DNA of 64,000 nt from CBDBON01 sp965208395 (GCA_965208395.1 CBDBON010000002.1:186001-250000); one strand, 5' to 3'; shown: positions 1-9,261, counted from the stretch's first letter. Made by a program: numbers and translations. Notes: a model not told the origin generated them from the sequence alone.

Positions 1-802
1 CTGCCGACAGGGATGGTCCCAGCTTCGAGGCGATGGACTCGGCTGACGGGGACAACGTGTACGAGGTGACGGTGACGGTCTTTGACGGCGCTGCCAGCAA
101 GTCCCAGGCCGTGAGCATCACGGTGAACAACGTGGAAGAGCCTGGGAGCATAAAGCTGTCGCAGCGTGTGCCGCAGGCGGGGAGAGCGATAACGGCCAGT
201 TTGAGCGATCCTGACGGTGGCATAACGGGCGCCGAGTGGCAGTGGTACAGGGCTGTCACCGATCCTACGAGCCTGCCGACTACGGAATGTGATGACCCGA
301 CCCCTACCACTGCAGGTACACCCTGCTTGATAGACGGTGCTACGTCGTCCACCTACACGCCTACTGCGGCTGACGCAGGGGCCGGCAATACCCTGACGGT
401 GGTGGTTACCTACACGGACGCCTTCGTGACGGATGCTGACGACGGCGACACGGCCAATGCCACATCGGACGGCGATGCGCAGGCGAGGCCGGACGCGAAC
501 GCCGCGCCGACCTTTGGTGACGACGAGTCGGTAGAGAGGGAAGTGGCGGAGAACGCCAATAAGGCCAACGTTGGAGAGCCGGTGACGGCCACTGACAGTG
601 ACCCGGCGCCGCGCAACCTGTTGATGTACTCCCTCAGTGGAGACGGCAGCGATGCATTCAGCGTGAACAACGACGGTCAGATAACGACGGCGAAGGCGTT
701 GGACTACGAGACGCAGTCGAGCTACAGCATCACGCTGACGGCGACCGACCCGTCCGGGGCCAGTGACTCCATCACGGTCAACATCACCGTGACCGACGCC
801 GA
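1..802 (+). repeat. Long intragenic direct repeat, copy A
   Basis: Matches 2113-2929 with an offset of 2112 bases and appears identical apart from a 15-base insertion in the other copy. It begins at or before the window edge and ends where GAT/GAC diverges near 802/2929. It lies wholly inside the cadherin-repeat gene. Confidence 0.95.
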
Positions 803-3404
803 TGATCCCGCGACCATTTCGACCACGTCTTCCGTCTCCTATGCGGAGAACGGCACGGGGTCGGTGGCGACCTTCACGGCGACCGATGCTGACGGAGACG
901 CCATCGTCTGGTCGCTGAGCGGAGCGGACGCGAAATTCTTCACGATAGATGGCGGCGTGCTTGCGTTCAAGAGCTCGCCGAACTACGAGAGTGCCAAGGA
1001 CGAGGGGTCCGACAACGTCTACAACGTGACGGTCAGAGCCTCCGGCGGTTCCACCGACGTGATGGTGACGGTGACGAACGTGGACGAGATGGGCTCTGTG
1101 AGCCTGACCGACCTGCAGCCGCAGGCCGGAGAGCCTGTGACGGCGAATGTAACCGACCAGGACTCGAGCAGCCTCGACCAGGTGAGGTGGCAGTGGTCGA
1201 AGTCGATGGACGAGGCTACCTGGGAGGACATAAGTGGGGGCACGTCCCCGACGTACACGCCTAAGGATGGCGACATAGACTACTACCTGCGGGCCACGGC
1301 GACCTACAGCGACGGCTTGGGTACCGAGCGTGACTCTGCCAGTGCCATGACGGCCTTTGCTGTGGAGGAGAGGCCGGTGGCCAACGCGCAGCCTGCGTTT
1401 GCCGACGATGATTCCGATACTGATGGCGCTCAGCAGGACCGGCCGGTGAGGGAAACGGCGAAGGCCGGCGACAGCGTGGGCAACGCCGTTACGGCGTCGG
1501 ACTCCGACAACGACCCGTTGCTCTACACCCTGGACGGCGGAGATGCAATCACCCTTACAGGTACAGGCAGCCCGTCGGTTGACGCCGATGACCTGTTCAC
1601 GATTGACAGATTGAGCGGACAGATCTCGGTGAAGAGCGGCGCCAACACGGACTACTTTGACCGCGAGACCTTCACCACTAGTGGCACTCTGGGTGCAGCG
1701 GATGCTGAGTTGGAGTACACGGTCACGGTAACGGCTGAGGACCCGTCTGGGTCGCAGGGCACTGTGACGGTAACGATCGAGGTCACGGCGGTGGACGAAG
1801 CGGCGACGATTGCCGTAGCTGACGCTCCGTTGGCCGCTGACGTGACCATTACCAGGACGGGCGACGAGTTCGTGGTGACCACGCCGGAAGAGGCAGATCT
1901 AGCTCTGACGGCCGATCCCGGCGGAACTAATACCTTCGCCAGTGGTCTCCCGGTGTTCGATGCGGACGACCCTGAGGATGCGGCTGAAGCCGATATATTC
2001 TGGTCGATCAGCGGACCTGACGCCAGGCGCTTCGAGATACGGAAGATCGACGCCAACAGTGCTAATGACGGCCTTGATGATGTCGACAGCAGCGCTGCGC
2101 TGCGGTGGTCCTCTGCCGACAGGGATGGTCCCAGCTTCGAGGCGATGGACTCGGCTGACGGGGACAACGTGTACGAGGTGACGGTGACGGTCTTTGACGG
2201 CGCTGCCAGCAAGTCCCAGGCCGTGAGCATCACGGTGAACAACGTGGAAGAGCCTGGGAGCATAAAGCTGTCGCAGCGTGTGCCGCAGGCGGGGAGAGCG
2301 ATAACGGCCAGTTTGAGCGATCCTGACGGTGGCATAACGGGCGCCGAGTGGCAGTGGTACAGGGCTGTCACCGATCCTACGAGCCTGCCGACTACGGAAT
2401 GTGATGACCCGACCCCTACCACTGCAGGTACACCCTGCTTGATAGACGGTGCTACGTCGTCCACCTACACGCCTACTGCGGCTGACGCAGGGGCCGGCAA
2501 TACCCTGACGGTGGTGGTTACCTACACGGACGCCTTCGTGACGGATGCTGACGACAATGACGTTGACGATGGCGACACGGCCAATGCCACATCGGACGGC
2601 GATGCGCAGGCGAGGCCGGACGCGAACGCCGCGCCGACCTTTGGTGACGACGAGTCGGTAGAGAGGGAAGTGGCGGAGAACGCCAATAAGGCCAACGTTG
2701 GAGAGCCGGTGACGGCCACTGACAGTGACCCGGCGCCGCGCAACCTGTTGATGTACTCCCTCAGTGGAGACGGCAGCGATGCATTCAGCGTGAACAACGA
2801 CGGTCAGATAACGACGGCGAAGGCGTTGGACTACGAGACGCAGTCGAGCTACAGCATCACGCTGACGGCGACCGACCCGTCCGGGGCCAGTGACTCCATC
2901 ACGGTCAACATCACCGTGACCGACGCCGACGACGGTGCTAAGGTGATCCTGCTCACGGGCAACGCCCCCGAGTTCGATGCGGAGGAGATGACCCGGAGCG
3001 TGGCCGAGAACACGGCCGCCGGCATGGCGATCGGCGACCCGGTCGCGGCGACCGACGTGGACGGCGACACGCTGACCTACACGCTGGGCGGCGACGACGC
3101 GGACGCCTTCACCATAGACTCAATGGGCCAGCTGATGACCAGCGCCGCGCTCGACTACGAGACGCAGATGAGCTACACGGTGACGGTCACCGCATCCTCG
3201 GGCAAGGCCGATGAGGTGGACGCCATGACCACGGTGACGATCATGGTCACCGACGAGGGTCTGGATAACGCCTACGACCTGAACGAGAACGGTGCCATCG
3301 AGAGAGACGAGGTGGTAGCCGCGATCCAGGACTACCTGGGCGGCAACACCTCGAGGAGCGAGGTTACGGCGCTCATCCGCCTCTACTTCGGAGAGGACGG
3401 ATAA
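3..3404 (+). CDS. Cadherin-repeat surface protein with dockerin-like tail (5' partial)
   Basis: The reading frame is open to the left edge, so the true start and signal peptide are outside the window; about 1130 residues are visible. They consist of beta-sandwich repeats of cadherin type (recurring VAENA...VGEPVTATDSD, LDYETQ.SY, DPSGASDS motifs) alternating with Ig-like blocks (PQAGRAITASLSDPDG, QWYRA). The last ~45 residues (from about 3262) hold an acidic DLNENGAIERDE loop followed by AIQDYL, which resembles one EF-hand/dockerin half and probably binds calcium. Bases 1-802 are repeated almost perfectly at 2113-2929, so two long protein segments are copies. By family it should be secreted and act in adhesion or cell-surface structure; no ligand can be inferred. 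A strong hairpin follows the stop. Confidence 0.85.
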   Translation, partial: ADRDGPSFEAMDSADGDNVYEVTVTVFDGAASKSQAVSITVNNVEEPGSIKLSQRVPQAGRAITASLSDPDGGITGAEWQWYRAVTDPTSLPTTECDDPTPTTAGTPCLIDGATSSTYTPTAADAGAGNTLTVVVTYTDAFVTDADDGDTANATSDGDAQARPDANAAPTFGDDESVEREVAENANKANVGEPVTATDSDPAPRNLLMYSLSGDGSDAFSVNNDGQITTAKALDYETQSSYSITLTATDPSGASDSITVNITVTDADDPATISTTSSVSYAENGTGSVATFTATDADGDAIVWSLSGADAKFFTIDGGVLAFKSSPNYESAKDEGSDNVYNVTVRASGGSTDVMVTVTNVDEMGSVSLTDLQPQAGEPVTANVTDQDSSSLDQVRWQWSKSMDEATWEDISGGTSPTYTPKDGDIDYYLRATATYSDGLGTERDSASAMTAFAVEERPVANAQPAFADDDSDTDGAQQDRPVRETAKAGDSVGNAVTASDSDNDPLLYTLDGGDAITLTGTGSPSVDADDLFTIDRLSGQISVKSGANTDYFDRETFTTSGTLGAADAELEYTVTVTAEDPSGSQGTVTVTIEVTAVDEAATIAVADAPLAADVTITRTGDEFVVTTPEEADLALTADPGGTNTFASGLPVFDADDPEDAAEADIFWSISGPDARRFEIRKIDANSANDGLDDVDSSAALRWSSADRDGPSFEAMDSADGDNVYEVTVTVFDGAASKSQAVSITVNNVEEPGSIKLSQRVPQAGRAITASLSDPDGGITGAEWQWYRAVTDPTSLPTTECDDPTPTTAGTPCLIDGATSSTYTPTAADAGAGNTLTVVVTYTDAFVTDADDNDVDDGDTANATSDGDAQARPDANAAPTFGDDESVEREVAENANKANVGEPVTATDSDPAPRNLLMYSLSGDGSDAFSVNNDGQITTAKALDYETQSSYSITLTATDPSGASDSITVNITVTDADDGAKVILLTGNAPEFDAEEMTRSVAENTAAGMAIGDPVAATDVDGDTLTYTLGGDDADAFTIDSMGQLMTSAALDYETQMSYTVTVTASSGKADEVDAMTTVTIMVTDEGLDNAYDLNENGAIERDEVVAAIQDYLGGNTSRSEVTALIRLYFGEDG
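2113..2929 (+). repeat. Long intragenic direct repeat, copy B
   Basis: Second copy of the repeat at 1-802. It carries an extra 15 bases near 2555-2570 encoding five acidic residues (DNDVD) in a calcium-binding-like linker. The near identity over 0.8 kb implies recent duplication or gene conversion within the gene. Confidence 0.95.
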
Positions 3405-3420
3405 AGAGAGACCGGAAGAC

Positions 3421-3454
3421 GGGGGGGGCCTCGGGCTTGAAGCCGGGGCCCCCC
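3421..3454 (+). terminator. GC-rich hairpin after the cadherin-repeat gene
   Basis: Starting 17 bases after the stop codon, a G6CC arm and a GGC6 arm enclose a GGGCTT/AAGCC inner stem. The hairpin is followed by a pyrimidine-rich CGCCTCTCTT run. It is consistent with an intrinsic terminator, although the T-tract is weak. Confidence 0.5.
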
Positions 3455-3470
3455 GCCTCTCTTAAACCCT

Positions 3471-3516
3471 CTTCCCCCCGTCCGCGGGGGGAAGATACAG
3501 ATGGGGGGCTCCCCCC
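3471..3516. repeat. GC hairpin repeat, single unit
   Basis: A stem of CTTCCCCCC and GGGGGGAAG surrounds a six-base GTCCGC loop, followed by the conserved tail ATACAGATGGGGGG. The same unit recurs between genes across the window. A degenerate copy lies at about 3585-3640. Confidence 0.85.
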
Positions 3517-3683
3517 ACTCGCAAGACCGACAGGAAGATTCAGATGAGGGCTCCAGCGACGGAGAAGACCGATAGGATGAAAGACCTCTTCCCCCCGTCC
3601 GGCCCTCCTACCCCCTCCCCCATCCGCGGGGGAGGATCGAGACGACAAGTAAAGTGACCCCACTGAGTAAAGGAGGAGGACGC

Positions 3684-5294
3684 TTGTTCAAAAGAGCGTT
3701 AGCCCTGATGATGATCGTTGCGGCGGTGGGAACGGCCGGGCTCCTCAGCCCGGGCCCCGTGGACGCGACAGGCCACAGCGCGACGAGGTCCTTCTCCGCA
3801 GCCAGCGTGGTCGTGGGCGGCACCGTGGATGTGACGGTCGTAGTCGACGAGCTGGGCGCATTCGGCGGGGTGGTGGAAACCCTGCCCGACGGCTTCAGCT
3901 ACGTCTCCACCACGCTGGAGAGCGAGCCGGAGATCGACGGCCAAGAGGTGACCTTCGCCCTCTTCGGGGAGGTCTCCTTCACCTACACCGTCAGTGTCTC
4001 CGAGACGGTGGGCACCTACTCCTTCTCAGGCGTCGTGAAGGACAACGAGCTTGATAGCAATGATGTGGGCGGCGCAACCGACATAATGGTGACGCCCTCC
4101 GCGGTGGAGGCCTCCCGGTCCTTCTCCGCTTCGACGGTCGACGCGGGCGGCGAGCTGACGGTGTCGGTCACCGCCTCCGAGTACGGACAGTTCGGACAGG
4201 TCGTGGAGACGGTGCCGGCAGGCTTCGTCTTCGTTTCGACCAGCCTTGAGGACCCCCCGTGGATCAGGGGCCGGATGCTCGGCTTCTCCCTGTTCGGCGA
4301 AGAGAGCTTCACCTACACGGTGGCGGCCACCAGGACGCTTGGCGACCATGACTTCTCCGGCGTCATCAAGGACGAGGCCCGGATGGAGGCCGTTGTCGGC
4401 GGAGACTCCACGGTAACGGTGCAGGCCGCGGCCGCGGCGCACACCGCGACCAGGTCCCTCGACGACTCGCGCGTCGACGCCGGCGCAGAGGTGACTGTGA
4501 CGATAGAGCTTGAGGGCCTCGGCGGCTTCGGCCAGGTCACGGAGACCCTGCCCGAGGGCTTCGCCTACGTGTCGTCCAGCCTGGCCGACGAGCAGGTCGA
4601 GATGGCCGACGGGACGCTCACCTTCACGCTCCTGGGCGAGAACAGCTTTACATACACGGTCACCGCGTCCGATATGGACGGCGCCCTCTGGGGCTCCGCG
4701 GCCAACGACGCCAGGGAGTCGGCGGAGATCGGCGGCGCAGGATCGATCGCGGTCGGCGACGGGGTTGTCACCTCTGACGGCGGGAACGTCATGCTGATAG
4801 TCACCCCCGACGCGCAGTCGACCTACTTCAAGGGCAGGATCATCGAGAGCTGCGAGGCCGGGCCCGCGGACGTCGGCGAGGTGGCCCTCTGCGCCATAAT
4901 CGACGCGTGGGACGCCATGGGCGGCGAGATTGTCGGCTTCTCCCTCGACGCTCCCTCGATGCTGAAGATCACGCTGTCGGCGGAGCAGGTGACCGGCATA
5001 GGCGGCGACGGACGGTTGTCCAGTCTCCACGAGGCCGGCGGCCTCAAGGTGCTCACCGGAGGCGGCGAGGAGTGGACCGAGCAGGAGTCGACCGTCATGG
5101 TCGGCGAGGACGGCTCGGCGACCCTCATCACCTCCATCACCGATTTCGGAGGCGTGGCAGTAGCGGTCGACCAGGCCGCCCTCCCCGCCACCGGCGCAAT
5201 GACCCCACCGGGCTGGCTCATCCTGGCCCTGGCCCTAACAGGCGCCGCAATGATCCCCGCCGGAATCCTGGCCCTCAGGAGAACCCGCGCCTAA
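3684..5294 (+). CDS. Secreted three-repeat protein with LPATG sorting-like C-terminus
   Basis: I place the start at TTG 3684 because an AGGAGGAGGA Shine-Dalgarno lies at 3671-3680; an upstream GTG at 3654 has none. Counting from TTG, residues 1-25 form a signal peptide (FKRALALMMIVAAVGTAGLL). Three homologous ~110-residue repeats begin near residues 32, 143 and 253, each with an (A/S)(T/S)RS opening, a VETLP.GF.YVS strand and an SFTYTV strand. This resembles the DUF11-type beta repeats of surface proteins. The C-terminus has LPATG (about residues 500-504), a hydrophobic stretch and RRTRA, the arrangement of a sortase substrate. No sortase gene is in the window. Function otherwise unknown; the neighbour upstream is also a surface protein. 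Confidence 0.8.
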   Translation: MFKRALALMMIVAAVGTAGLLSPGPVDATGHSATRSFSAASVVVGGTVDVTVVVDELGAFGGVVETLPDGFSYVSTTLESEPEIDGQEVTFALFGEVSFTYTVSVSETVGTYSFSGVVKDNELDSNDVGGATDIMVTPSAVEASRSFSASTVDAGGELTVSVTASEYGQFGQVVETVPAGFVFVSTSLEDPPWIRGRMLGFSLFGEESFTYTVAATRTLGDHDFSGVIKDEARMEAVVGGDSTVTVQAAAAAHTATRSLDDSRVDAGAEVTVTIELEGLGGFGQVTETLPEGFAYVSSSLADEQVEMADGTLTFTLLGENSFTYTVTASDMDGALWGSAANDARESAEIGGAGSIAVGDGVVTSDGGNVMLIVTPDAQSTYFKGRIIESCEAGPADVGEVALCAIIDAWDAMGGEIVGFSLDAPSMLKITLSAEQVTGIGGDGRLSSLHEAGGLKVLTGGGEEWTEQESTVMVGEDGSATLITSITDFGGVAVAVDQAALPATGAMTPPGWLILALALTGAAMIPAGILALRRTRA

Positions 5295-5881
5295 CCGCAC
5301 CGAGAAGCACAGAAGCCAATCAAGGGAGGGGCGCACTCGCGCCCCTCCCCTTTTTACGCCCCTCTCTCCGCCGAGAAGAACCCCCCATCCTAACCTTCCC
5401 CCCGCCGAGCCGGGGGAAGGGAAAAGAAAGAAGCGGGGGAAGGAAAGAAAAATCTCCCTCTTCCCCCCGTTCCACGGGGGGAAGATACAGATGGGGGGTC
5501 CCGCTCGCCGGACTCACGACAGAACAACCAGGAGGAGGGGCACACCAGCGCCCCTCCCCCTTTACGCCCCTCGCCCTCGCCGAGAAGAACCCCCCATCCT
5601 AACCTTCCCCCCGCTGAGCCGGGGGGAAGGGAAAGAAAAGAAGCGGGGGAAGGAAAAGAAAAATCCTCCCTCTTCCCCCCGTCCCCGGGGGGAAGGGAAA
5701 GAATTCTCCCCCTCTCCCCCGCCGCGCCTCTCTCCCTCTTCCCCCCGTCCGCGGGGGGAAGATACAGATGGGGGGTCTCCCTCCCCGTTCGCTCTGAGCC
5801 TGCCCGAAGGGATGGGGGGTCCCCCTCCCTGTGGTAAGATGGATCCGCAGCGGCGCCGATGGCCGCACTGGAGCAGCCGCC
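5295..5881. repeat. Gene-free block of composite hairpin (MITE-like) repeats
   Basis: No convincing gene lies here. Two composite elements (about 5379-5501 and 5588-5777) each open with AACCCCCCATCCTAACC and close with GATACAGATGGGGGGTC, so their ends are imperfect inverted repeats. Each contains two C6/G6 hairpins: one with a CGCYGAGC-type loop, one with a GTCC-type loop. The flanking sequences (about 5313-5500 and 5523-5696) also match, so the block looks tandemly duplicated. A further fragment lies at about 5800-5826. Confidence 0.85.
5832..5840 (+). promoter_or_regulatory. Extended -10 promoter candidate for the RHH/RelE pair
   Basis: TGGTAAGAT is an extended -10 motif (TG-N-TAAGAT) about 42 bases before the antitoxin ATG at 5882. 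It sits at the end of the repeat block and no clear -35 is visible. Confidence 0.4.
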
Positions 5882-6136
5882 ATGAAACGACTCACCCTCC
5901 TCCTCGACGACGAGGCGCTCTACGCCGCTGTCGAGACCGAGGCCCGGACCACCGGCCGCACCGTCGCCGAAATCGTAGTCCAGGCCCTGAGGCAGTGGCA
6001 GGCCGACTCCGAGCCGGACCCCGGCGAGCGTGCCGAGCTGGCAGCGGCCCGCCGGGAGTGGGCCGAGGAGGGGGGCATTGAAGCCCGCGCCTTCTTCGAC
6101 GGGCTCCGCGACGAGGAGTCCCGCGTCGACGCATGA
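5882..6136 (+). CDS. Ribbon-helix-helix type antitoxin
   Basis: 84 residues starting at the ATG in MKRLTLLLDDEAL; an upstream GTG in the same frame would only add repeat-derived residues. The N-terminal beta strand (KRLTLLLDD) and following helices (LYAAVETEARTTGRTVAEIVVQAL) fit a ribbon-helix-helix DNA-binding fold; the acidic C-terminal half would bind the toxin. It overlaps the toxin reading frame by four bases (ATGA), the usual toxin-antitoxin arrangement, so it is probably an autorepressing antitoxin. Since the toxin gene is broken, it may now be an orphan regulator. Confidence 0.7.
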   Translation: MKRLTLLLDDEALYAAVETEARTTGRTVAEIVVQALRQWQADSEPDPGERAELAAARREWAEEGGIEARAFFDGLRDEESRVDA

Positions 6137-6393
6137 GCCGTCGCGTCGAGATCTCCCCCGCCGCACAGAGACACCTCCGCCGAATCGCCCCCCAGCTTCG
6201 AGACCGCATCGAGCAGTCCATCTATCGCCTGGCCGACGATCCGCATCCTCGAGGAAGCATCAAACTGAGAGGCGAGGAGAACACCTGGCGCATCCGTGTC
6301 GGGCGATTCAGGATCGTCTAGGAAGTGCATCCGGACATGCTCCTGGTGGTGCTGAGAGTCGCCCCGCGCGGCGAAGCCACCTACCGCATGTGA
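6133..6393 (+). pseudogene. RelE/ParE-type toxin interrupted by an in-frame stop
   Basis: The frame reads MSRRVEISPAAQRHLRRI... through KLRGEENTWRIRVGRFRIV, then hits TAG at 6319-6321. It continues in the same frame as EVHPDMLLVVLRVAPRGEAT up to TGA at 6391. In RelE/ParE proteins this position normally reads RIVYEV, so the TAG replaces a tyrosine codon (one-base change from TAT/TAC). The product would lack the last beta strands and basic C-terminal residues and is probably inactive. The remnant ends directly against a hairpin repeat element that starts at about 6396. Confidence 0.75.
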
Positions 6394-6395
6394 AG

Positions 6396-6519
6396 AACCC
6401 CCCATCCTAACCTTCCCCCCGCCGAGCCGGGGGGAAGGGAAAGAAAAGAAGCGGGGGAAGGGAAAGAGAAATTCTCCCTCTTCCCCCCGTCCGCGGGGGG
6501 AAGATACAGATGGGGGGTC
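6396..6519. repeat. Composite hairpin (MITE-like) element
   Basis: Third full copy of the two-hairpin element, opening AACCCCCCATCCTAACC and closing GATACAGATGGGGGGTC, with the same GAAAAGAAGCGGGGGAAG spacer. It abuts the stop codon of the broken toxin frame. Confidence 0.85.
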
Positions 6520-6612
6520 CCCCTCCCCAAAAGACTGGCAACCCGCAACCCGAAGGGAGTACTATGGGCCCCGGAGAAGTAGGGTCCCGGAAACCGGACG
6601 GGAGGTCCTGAC

Positions 6613-7017
6613 GTGGCTATCATCCTGCGTGTGACAGCAATCTACCTGGTCCTGGTGGGCGCGGCCGTGGCCGTCCACTTCCTAGTCAACCAGTTCTACG
6701 ACCCGCTGATCGAGGGGGACGCCCTCACCGTCTGGCGCGTCCTCGACGTGCTCATGGTGATCGGCCTCGCGGCCGTCCTCGCCTGCGCCTGGGTGCGCAA
6801 GAGGCGAGTCGATTCCGAAGAGGGCATAGACCGGGCCTACCTCGAGGCCAACTTCGTCTTCTACTTCACGGCGGCGCTGACGCTGGCGCTCGTCTGGAAC
6901 TGGTTCGGCGTCGAGTGGTCCGAGCCCCGGAACGACAACGGGCTCGTCTGGATCTTCATCGACTCGACGCTGCCCGTCCTCTTCGTGTCCACCGGCCTCC
7001 GCATGCTCCGGGACTAA
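6613..7017 (+). CDS. Small multi-pass membrane protein of unknown function
   Basis: 134 residues from GTG 6613, preceded by a GGGAGGT ribosome site ending about seven bases upstream. Hydrophobic segments at about residues 3-25, 43-62, 82-98 and 109-128 predict four membrane spans, with a basic loop (VRKRRVD) after the second. I do not recognise a family. It stands alone between repeat arrays, so context gives no function; it is probably a real gene because of its start signal and high-GC codon use. Confidence 0.65.
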   Translation: MAIILRVTAIYLVLVGAAVAVHFLVNQFYDPLIEGDALTVWRVLDVLMVIGLAAVLACAWVRKRRVDSEEGIDRAYLEANFVFYFTAALTLALVWNWFGVEWSEPRNDNGLVWIFIDSTLPVLFVSTGLRMLRD

Positions 7018-7020
7018 TCC

Positions 7021-7123
7021 CCTCCCTCTTCCCCCCGTCCACGGGGGGAAGATACAGATGGGGGGTCCCCTGCAGTGGCCGAGAAGAAACGGGGGAAGGC
7101 AAGAGGAGCCCTCCCTCTTCCCC
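7021..7123. repeat. Tandem hairpin repeat, left part interrupted by IS21 copy 1
   Basis: One complete unit (C6/G6 hairpin, ATACAGATGGGGGG tail, then a GAAGAAACGGGGGAAGGCAA spacer) is followed by CCCTCCCTCTTCCCC, the first half of the next unit. That second unit resumes at 9370 on the other side of the insertion sequence. Confidence 0.85.
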
Positions 7124-7225
7124 TGTCAATGCTAAGTTAGATTTGACCCTTTTCCGCTAAGTTAGAACTGACCCACCTTGTCGTTAAGTCGCCTCCTTTC
7201 TGGCAAGCAAGAGTGCCTGTTGGAT

Positions 7226-8029
7226 TTAGACGTCGCCGGAGCTAGCGGCTTCAGGCGATGTCGATAGCAGTTGATGGGAGGCGAAGAGTCCGGCCTGCCT
7301 CTTGCCTTTAAGCCGGTAGCTCTCGCCTCGGATGTTGAGGACGTGGCTGTGGTGCAGCAGCCGGTCCAGGATGGCCGAGGCGATGACGGTATCGCCCAGA
7401 AGCTCACCCCACTCGGCGAAGCCCTTGTTGGAGGTGAGGATGATGCTGCCCCGCTCATAGCGAGCCGACACCAGGGTGAAGAAGGCGGTGGAGGCGTCCC
7501 GGTCGTAAGGCCAGATGCCGAACTCGTCCACGATGAGTAGCTTGGGCGACAGGTAGACCCGCATGCGCCGTTGGAGGTTGTTCTCCACCCTGGCCTTCCT
7601 CAGGTCCTCCATCAGGTCGTAGGCTCGGACGAAGTAGGCCCCCTGGCTCTTCTCGATGGCCTTGAGCGCTAGGGCCACCGCCAGATGGGTCTTGCCCACA
7701 CCTGGCGGTCCCAGGAGCAGCAGGTTGGTGGCTTCAGCGACGAAGGACAGGCCGGCCAGTTCCCGCACCTGTCGCTCGTCGATGGAGGGCTGGAACGAGA
7801 AGTCGAACTGCTCCAAGGTCCGGTGGAAGGGGAGGTGAGCCAGCTTCGTCCTGGTGGACATGTACCGCTCCTTCCGGGCGGCCACTTCCACGCCGAGTAG
7901 CTCTGCCAGCATCTCGGGGTAGGTCAGTTTCTTGGTGGCCGCAGCGTCCAGGGAGTTGTCCAGGGCTTCGACGGCCTGCTTGAGGCCCAGCGTCTCCAGG
8001 TGCTGGCGAGCCTGTTCCAGCGCGATCAT
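7226..8029 (-). CDS. istB: IS21 family helper ATPase IstB (copy 1)
   Basis: 267 residues of the IS21-type AAA+ transposition helper, which couples ATP hydrolysis to target selection by IstA. Walker A GPPGVGKTH is at residues 107-115 and Walker B LLIVDEF at about 164-170. The ATG overlaps the istA stop as ATGA, so translation is probably coupled. Intact, and its protein is the same as that of copy 2. Confidence 0.95.
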   Translation of the reverse strand: MIALEQARQHLETLGLKQAVEALDNSLDAAATKKLTYPEMLAELLGVEVAARKERYMSTRTKLAHLPFHRTLEQFDFSFQPSIDERQVRELAGLSFVAEATNLLLLGPPGVGKTHLAVALALKAIEKSQGAYFVRAYDLMEDLRKARVENNLQRRMRVYLSPKLLIVDEFGIWPYDRDASTAFFTLVSARYERGSIILTSNKGFAEWGELLGDTVIASAILDRLLHHSHVLNIRGESYRLKGKRQAGLFASHQLLSTSPEAASSGDV

Positions 8030-9261
8030 CGCCCACCTCCCACCGCTGCCAACTCGTACACCTCCAGGGAGCGGCGCTCCACTTGGCCCACAGGGATCTG
8101 CACCGCCACGGCTTCCTTACGAGGACGATCATCGCCGCCGGGCAGTCCGTCCCACTGGCCCGGCAGTGTGAGGCGCTGACCGGTCCGCTGGGCTTGGGGA
8201 TGCACCGCCAGCCGCACGTCGCCCGACCAGACCTCCACCGTACCGGCCCGCACACCCACCTGGACCGTCGAACCCGCCCAGCTCCAGGGCACGCCGTAGC
8301 GAGACCTCTCCCAGTGGACGTAGCCGTCCCTGGCCACCTTCCGCTCCTCCCGCATGTAGGGCGCAAGGCCCGAACGCGGCGGCAGGCTGCCCAGGTGGGC
8401 GAGCTCCTCAGCCAGCATCTCTCGGGGGACCCGGTGCGTCGTCCCATGGACTCGCCGATTGGCCACCGCATCGCACCACTCCAGGGCCTGGCGGTTCATG
8501 TCTGCGTCGTCGGTGAAGCGGACACCGGGCCACAGGTTGCCCCGGACGTACTTCACGCCGCTCTCCACCTTGCCCTTCGTCTGCGCTCGGTAGGGTCGGC
8601 ACAGACGGAGGTCGAAGCCCATTCGCAGTGAGAAGTCCAGCATCCGGCTGTTCCACTCCGGCCTGCCCTCCCTGTCACGCCCCAGGACCACCACCTTGGC
8701 GTTGTCGTACAGGCAGCGGCGGGGAACACCACCGAAGTACTCGAAGGCGTTCAGATGGCACCTGATGAAGGTCGCCACGTCGGCGCGCCGGACGAACTCC
8801 ACGTAGATGGTCCGAGACCAGCTCAGCACCATCACGAAGGCCCAGACCCGGTGCTTGCGCCCGTCCTCTCCGACATAGGCGAAGCTGCCCCAGTCCACCT
8901 GTGCCTGCTCGCCTGGCGCCGTCTCGAACCGCACCGTCGCACGGGGCTGACGCGGCCGACGCCGAGGCCGCACGTAGTTGGTCAGCGTCGGATAGCTGCC
9001 GTCGTAGCCCAACTCCCGGATCTCCCGCAGCAGCACCACGCAGTTGTCCACTCCCGCCGACAGCCGACCATCTATGTGACCCTTGTATGGGTCCAGCTTC
9101 GACCCCTGCTTCTCTCGCCGCTTGGCCTTGGGCACCTCGTCGGAGCGCACGTACTTGCGCACGGTGTTCCGGGAAATCCCCAACTCCCTCGATATCCCTC
9201 GGATCGAGCTTCCATCGCCCTTCAACTCGTATAACTCTCTCACTAACCCACCTCCTATCAT
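8026..9261 (-). CDS. istA: IS21 family transposase IstA (copy 1)
   Basis: 411 residues. The N-terminus has a helix-turn-helix (about residues 17-38, SSIRGISRELGISRNTVRKY) for binding the element ends. The DDE catalytic core is visible as D123 (QVDWGSF), D186 (LYDNAKV) and E233 (KGKVES). The full-length frame with all three acids suggests an active enzyme. A GGAGGTGGGT ribosome site precedes the ATG. Confidence 0.95.
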   Translation of the reverse strand: MIGGGLVRELYELKGDGSSIRGISRELGISRNTVRKYVRSDEVPKAKRREKQGSKLDPYKGHIDGRLSAGVDNCVVLLREIRELGYDGSYPTLTNYVRPRRRPRQPRATVRFETAPGEQAQVDWGSFAYVGEDGRKHRVWAFVMVLSWSRTIYVEFVRRADVATFIRCHLNAFEYFGGVPRRCLYDNAKVVVLGRDREGRPEWNSRMLDFSLRMGFDLRLCRPYRAQTKGKVESGVKYVRGNLWPGVRFTDDADMNRQALEWCDAVANRRVHGTTHRVPREMLAEELAHLGSLPPRSGLAPYMREERKVARDGYVHWERSRYGVPWSWAGSTVQVGVRAGTVEVWSGDVRLAVHPQAQRTGQRLTLPGQWDGLPGGDDRPRKEAVAVQIPVGQVERRSLEVYELAAVGGGR

